Below, one piece after another: positions 42,781 to 45,471 of a stretch of 45,471 nt of DNA. A program made the translations under genes and the position numbers. The notes beneath the pieces were generated by a model, which was given only the letters and a program-made list of their open reading frames with translations, searched no databases and was not told where the DNA came from. How positions within the stretch are numbered: position 1 is the first letter of the stretch; each line of letters opens with the position of its first letter. This stretch comes from CAYUJH01 sp964394585 (lineage in GTDB: Bacteria > Bacteroidota > Bacteroidia > Cytophagales > Flammeovirgaceae), in the NCBI GenBank assembly GCA_964394585.1, contig CAYMYI010000023.1, positions 1 to 45,471 of the forward strand, read 5' to 3'.

Positions 42781-43650
42781 TTAATGTCCTTTCCTTAAAC
42801 TCCATACGACCCCTTGCTTAGGCGAGAACAGCAACGCCAGCAAAAACAACATGCCAATAGCGGTTGCCATAGCACCGCCAATGGAGCCGTCAAACCATAA
42901 GGCGATGAAATACCCTCCTATGGCGGCTGCTACGCCTATCGCCGCAGAAAGCCAGAGCATTTTGCGCAGTTTTTCGGTGAGTAGGTAAGCGGTGGCGGCA
43001 GGCCCCACTAAAAAAGCGACTACCAGAATAGCTCCTACCGATTCGAACGAAAAGACGGTGGTCAGTGAAACGGCACCCATTAGGGCATAGTGCCAAAACC
43101 CGGTGGAAATACCAAGCGAAGCAGCAAGTAATGGATCGAAGCTGGTAATTTTCAGGGCTTTATATCCCACGCCGAGGAACGCTAATACCAGCAACAGGTT
43201 GCCCCCTAATAGCCATACGTTGAGCGGCCCGAGCGATTGTCCGTTACCTAGCACCCACGTTTCTAAGGGGACGTAGGCAATTTCGCCATACAATACGCAC
43301 TCTTGGTCTAAATCGACATTGCCACCCATTGCAGAGATGAGAATAATCCCCACAGCAAACATCCAAGTGTAGGAAATCCCGATGGCGGCATCGGTCTGCA
43401 TGCGTGCTACTTTGTGCAAACTTTCGATCAAAATGGTTACCAACACCCCAAAGATAGCGGCGCCAATCAGCATAAAAACCGAAGCGTTGCTCTGGGTAAC
43501 TAAATAGGCAATCACAATACCGGGTAATACTGAGTGTGAGATTGCATCGCCCACCATCGCCATTTTGCGTAAGATCAAAAAGCTTCCTAACAAGCCACTG
43601 CTAATTGCCACTAAAGAACCAGCTACGATAATCCAAAATGCATCCATCAC
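42781..43650 (-). CDS. Zinc/manganese-type ABC transporter permease
   Basis: A 289-residue permease of the ABC-3 family (ZnuB/MntB/TroC type) with eight or nine transmembrane helices. The hallmark RKMAMVGDAISHSVLPG is near residues 28-44, followed by a DAAIGISYTWMFAVG segment near 110 and VGAILVVAFLVGPAATAYLL near 208-227. It partners with the ATPase encoded 4 bp upstream and a metal-binding protein. The specific metal (Zn2+, Mn2+ or Fe2+) cannot be read from the permease alone. Confidence 0.95.
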   Translation of the reverse strand: MMDAFWIIVAGSLVAISSGLLGSFLILRKMAMVGDAISHSVLPGIVIAYLVTQSNASVFMLIGAAIFGVLVTILIESLHKVARMQTDAAIGISYTWMFAVGIILISAMGGNVDLDQECVLYGEIAYVPLETWVLGNGQSLGPLNVWLLGGNLLLVLAFLGVGYKALKITSFDPLLAASLGISTGFWHYALMGAVSLTTVFSFESVGAILVVAFLVGPAATAYLLTEKLRKMLWLSAAIGVAAAIGGYFIALWFDGSIGGAMATAIGMLFLLALLFSPKQGVVWSLRKGH

Positions 43651-43654
43651 ACAG

Positions 43655-44461
43655 TTATCTTCTTGGGTTTGATTTTTTTTCGCGAACGGGATAGCCTTTT
43701 TCGCCCATCAGTTCGGCTACTTGCGAAAGGATATTGAGCCTTCCGCCATACGCACTTTCTAGCAGCGAAGCATTAAATACTTTTTCGGTTTCTCCACAGG
43801 CAATCAGGCGGGTATTCATCATCACTAACCAATTAAAATACTTGGCTACGGTATTTAAATCGTGATGCACTACCATAATCGACTTCCCCTCCGCATTCAT
43901 TTCTTTCAGTAAGGTGATGATGGTTTCTTCCGTAGCGGCATCTACGCCGGCAAAAGGCTCATCGAGTAAGTACAGTTCGGCTTGTTGCGCCAACGCCCGT
44001 GCGATAAATACCCGCTGTTGCTGCCCCCCGGAAAGTTGGGAAATTTGCCGCTTGGCAAACGGCTCGAGTTGCACCTTACAGAGGGCTTCCCAAGCGATTT
44101 CTTTATCGGCTTTGGTAGTGCGACGCAACAAGTTTTGGCTGCGATATCGCCCCATCAGTACTGTATCGAACACATTTGTGGGGAAATCCCAATCGACCGA
44201 ACTACGCTGGGGTACATAGGCAACTTGTTCGCGCACTTTGGCGAGAGGCTGCCCAAACACCTGGGTATATCCGCTACTGAGCGGAACCAACCCCATCACT
44301 GCTTTGAGCATGGTAGTTTTACCCGAACCGTTGGGACCAATTACCCCCACCATATTCCCGCGAGGAATTATATAATCTACATTCCAAATTGCCGGTCGGC
44401 TTTGGTAGGTTACTGTTGCATTGTGTAGTTCCACCATAGGTTGTTGTACACCTGCTTCCAT
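43655..44461 (-). CDS. Zinc/manganese-type ABC transporter ATP-binding protein
   Basis: A 268-residue ABC ATPase with Walker A GPNGSGKTT (42-50), Q-loop in AYVPQRSSVDWDFP, signature SQLSGGQQQRVFIARAL, Walker B LYLLDEPFAGVD and the switch histidine in MVVHHDL. The PQRSSVDWDFP sequence is typical of the metal-type (ZnuC/MntA/TroB) family. A start at the internal Met (residue 9) is also possible. It lies 4 bp upstream of the permease and 8 bp downstream of the chimeric metal-binding-protein frame, so the three form an operon. Confidence 0.95.
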   Translation of the reverse strand: MEAGVQQPMVELHNATVTYQSRPAIWNVDYIIPRGNMVGVIGPNGSGKTTMLKAVMGLVPLSSGYTQVFGQPLAKVREQVAYVPQRSSVDWDFPTNVFDTVLMGRYRSQNLLRRTTKADKEIAWEALCKVQLEPFAKRQISQLSGGQQQRVFIARALAQQAELYLLDEPFAGVDAATEETIITLLKEMNAEGKSIMVVHHDLNTVAKYFNWLVMMNTRLIACGETEKVFNASLLESAYGGRLNILSQVAELMGEKGYPVREKKSNPRR

Positions 44462-44469
44462 ATCGTTTA

Positions 44470-45471
44470 CTATTTTAAGGCTGCTACGATGGTGTTTACG
44501 TTATGCCGCACTACTCCCAAAAACGATGCTTCGGGTGTACCCTCGGCTCCTAGAGCGTCGGAATAGAGTGTGCCTCCAATCGTTACTTCGTGGCCTTGTT
44601 CTTGGCACCCTGCTACTACGGCTTTTATAGAACGGTCTGAAATAGCGGATTCTACAAACACCGCTTTAATTTTCCGATTTACAATTAATTCTACCATGTT
44701 TGCTACATCTTGTAAGCCAAATTCTGCGGTGGTAGAAATGCCTTGTAAACCTTCCACTTCGATGTTGTAGGCTTTGCCAAAATACCCGAAGGCATCGTGT
44801 GCAGTGATGAGTACCCGGTTCTGAGGGGGGATGCTGCCTATTTCGCGTTGAATCCACTGGTGCGTTTCGGCAAGTTGCGCTGCATAGGCTTCGGCGTTGG
44901 AGCGGTAGAAGGCAGCATTTACCGTATCGATTCTTCCCATTTGTTCGCCAAAAGCGTATACGGCTTTTTGCCATAGTAATAAATTGAACCAAATGTGTGG
45001 GTCGGGGAGGGCGGCTCCTTCAGGATAGTTCAAATCGGTAGGAAGTAGGGCATTTCCAGCCGGAAACACCAAAGTGCTACTGTTCATTTTTTCGAGTACT
45101 TGTGGTCGTATCACCTCTCGAGCAAATTGCTCCTGATCTACTGTACTCGTTACTACCTGAATATAACGGTCTCTGATTTCGGACGGTTCGAGAGCGGATA
45201 AAGCTTTGATATTCCGCTCATACTGTGTAAACAGCTCCGTCCTGAGTGCTTCGAGCCCTTCCCGCAGAGGGGTCCTCCATTTTTGGTTCCATCCCGCTTT
45301 CCCTCCGGTAGAGCACCCGCAATCTTTGTACCACCGGGACACCCCGTGCGCACAGCTCCAGGATGTGCCCCGCTCATCTTCGCCCGGTTTCAATTTGACT
45401 CTATCTTGAGGGGGGAATTGGTCTAAGTAATTCCCGTAGTTTGTAAATACCAACTCACCTTTTTCCGCAGC
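44470..45471 (-). CDS. Chimeric frame: GH57 DUF3536-type end fused to a TroA-like metal-binding protein (5' end beyond window)
   Basis: The frame is open from the stop at 44470 to the right edge, so the true start lies outside; 45453 is only a TTG inside it. Numbering from that TTG, residues 1 to about 112 (nt 45453-45118) match the C-terminal DUF3536 region of GH57-family proteins: SWSCAHG (31-37), DCGCSTGG (44-51) and GWNQKWR (54-60). From about residue 119 (nt 45099) the sequence becomes a TroA/ZnuA-like solute-binding protein: DPHIWF with H153, LITAHDAFGYFG with H219, EGLQGIST and LYSDALG with D299, matching three of the four TroA metal ligands. The first ligand (in GVDPHLY), the GLHLE segment, most of the N-lobe and the lipoprotein signal are absent. 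Adjacent permease and ATPase genes agree with a transporter role for the C-terminal part, but as read the protein could not be exported normally. Confidence 0.85.
   Translation of the reverse strand, partial: AAEKGELVFTNYGNYLDQFPPQDRVKLKPGEDERGTSWSCAHGVSRWYKDCGCSTGGKAGWNQKWRTPLREGLEALRTELFTQYERNIKALSALEPSEIRDRYIQVVTSTVDQEQFAREVIRPQVLEKMNSSTLVFPAGNALLPTDLNYPEGAALPDPHIWFNLLLWQKAVYAFGEQMGRIDTVNAAFYRSNAEAYAAQLAETHQWIQREIGSIPPQNRVLITAHDAFGYFGKAYNIEVEGLQGISTTAEFGLQDVANMVELIVNRKIKAVFVESAISDRSIKAVVAGCQEQGHEVTIGGTLYSDALGAEGTPEASFLGVVRHNVNTIVAALK

Noticed and set aside
43982..44428. 148-codon plus-strand frame opposite the ABC ATPase gene
   Set aside because: It is antisense to Walker and signature motifs and has no family resemblance, so it is a shadow frame.
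1..45471. CRISPR arrays, tRNA/rRNA genes, transposases, attachment sites or phage genes
   Set aside because: I looked for direct repeats with regular spacers, cloverleaf-type sequences and recombinase motifs and found none that I could support.

Overview
This window comes from a member of the Bacteroidota, most likely a Cytophagales-type gliding or free-living lineage. The grounds are type IX secretion (T9SS) C-terminal sorting domains of both kinds (a CHU_C/type B tail and a type A tail), a Na+-NQR operon, SpII lipoproteins, KDO (LPS) genes, and at least one promoter of the Bacteroidota form TTG-N19-TAnnTTTG. Coding density is high. There are no tRNA, rRNA, CRISPR, insertion-sequence or prophage features that I can see. 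Most genes are chromosomal housekeeping genes.

Layout. 1-647: a response regulator cut by the left edge. 834-6443 (minus): a large T9SS-secreted SBBP/PKD protein, an AlkB-type dioxygenase, a ChaN-like protein and pdxH. 6524-11262 (minus): nqrABCDE, closed by a strong terminator with no nqrF behind it. 11355-12897 (minus): an HTTM-like membrane protein and a small overlapping partner. 12991-15860 (plus): DUF3137 protein, rbfA and a GT-C-like membrane protein. 15863-17116: proA. 17285-17686: a tiny protein that is almost only a T9SS sorting domain. 17767-19548: proS of the long bacterial type. 19789-20316: infC without rpmI/rplT. 20461-21003: DUF420 (CtaM-like). 21228-25342 (plus): a lipoprotein, kdsA, a KdsC-like phosphatase and a DUF389 protein. 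25405-25788: gcvH. 26036-28113: a lipoprotein and metK. 28285-30085 (minus): rocD and a STAS-like protein. 30343-32351 (plus): a J-domain protein, a PspA homologue and apt. 32381-35749 (minus): a small membrane protein, greA and a Prc-type protease. 36032-40987: an HPt protein, an M23 peptidase (minus) and a four-PAS histidine kinase. 41027-42700 (minus): a GT-C-like membrane protein. 42781-45471 (minus): a zinc/manganese ABC transporter.

How genes work together. nqrABCDE would make five of the six subunits of the sodium-pumping NADH:quinone oxidoreductase. kdsA and the KdsC-like gene are two successive steps of KDO synthesis. proA, rocD and proS all touch proline metabolism or use but are separate transcription units. 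The HPt protein, the soluble kinase and the edge response regulator could belong to phosphorelays, but nothing links them directly.

The most striking observation is at the right edge. The presumed metal-binding protein of the ABC transporter is one uninterrupted frame that begins as the DUF3536 C-terminal region of a GH57-family protein and changes at about 45100 into the C-terminal part of a TroA-like metal-binding protein. It lacks the signal peptide, the N-lobe and the first metal-ligand histidine. This is either a real in-frame deletion fusion or an assembly chimera. Other items worth checking are the missing nqrF, an unusual ProS class, a terminator inside the greA leader, and an 85-nt palindromic structure at 32799-32883.
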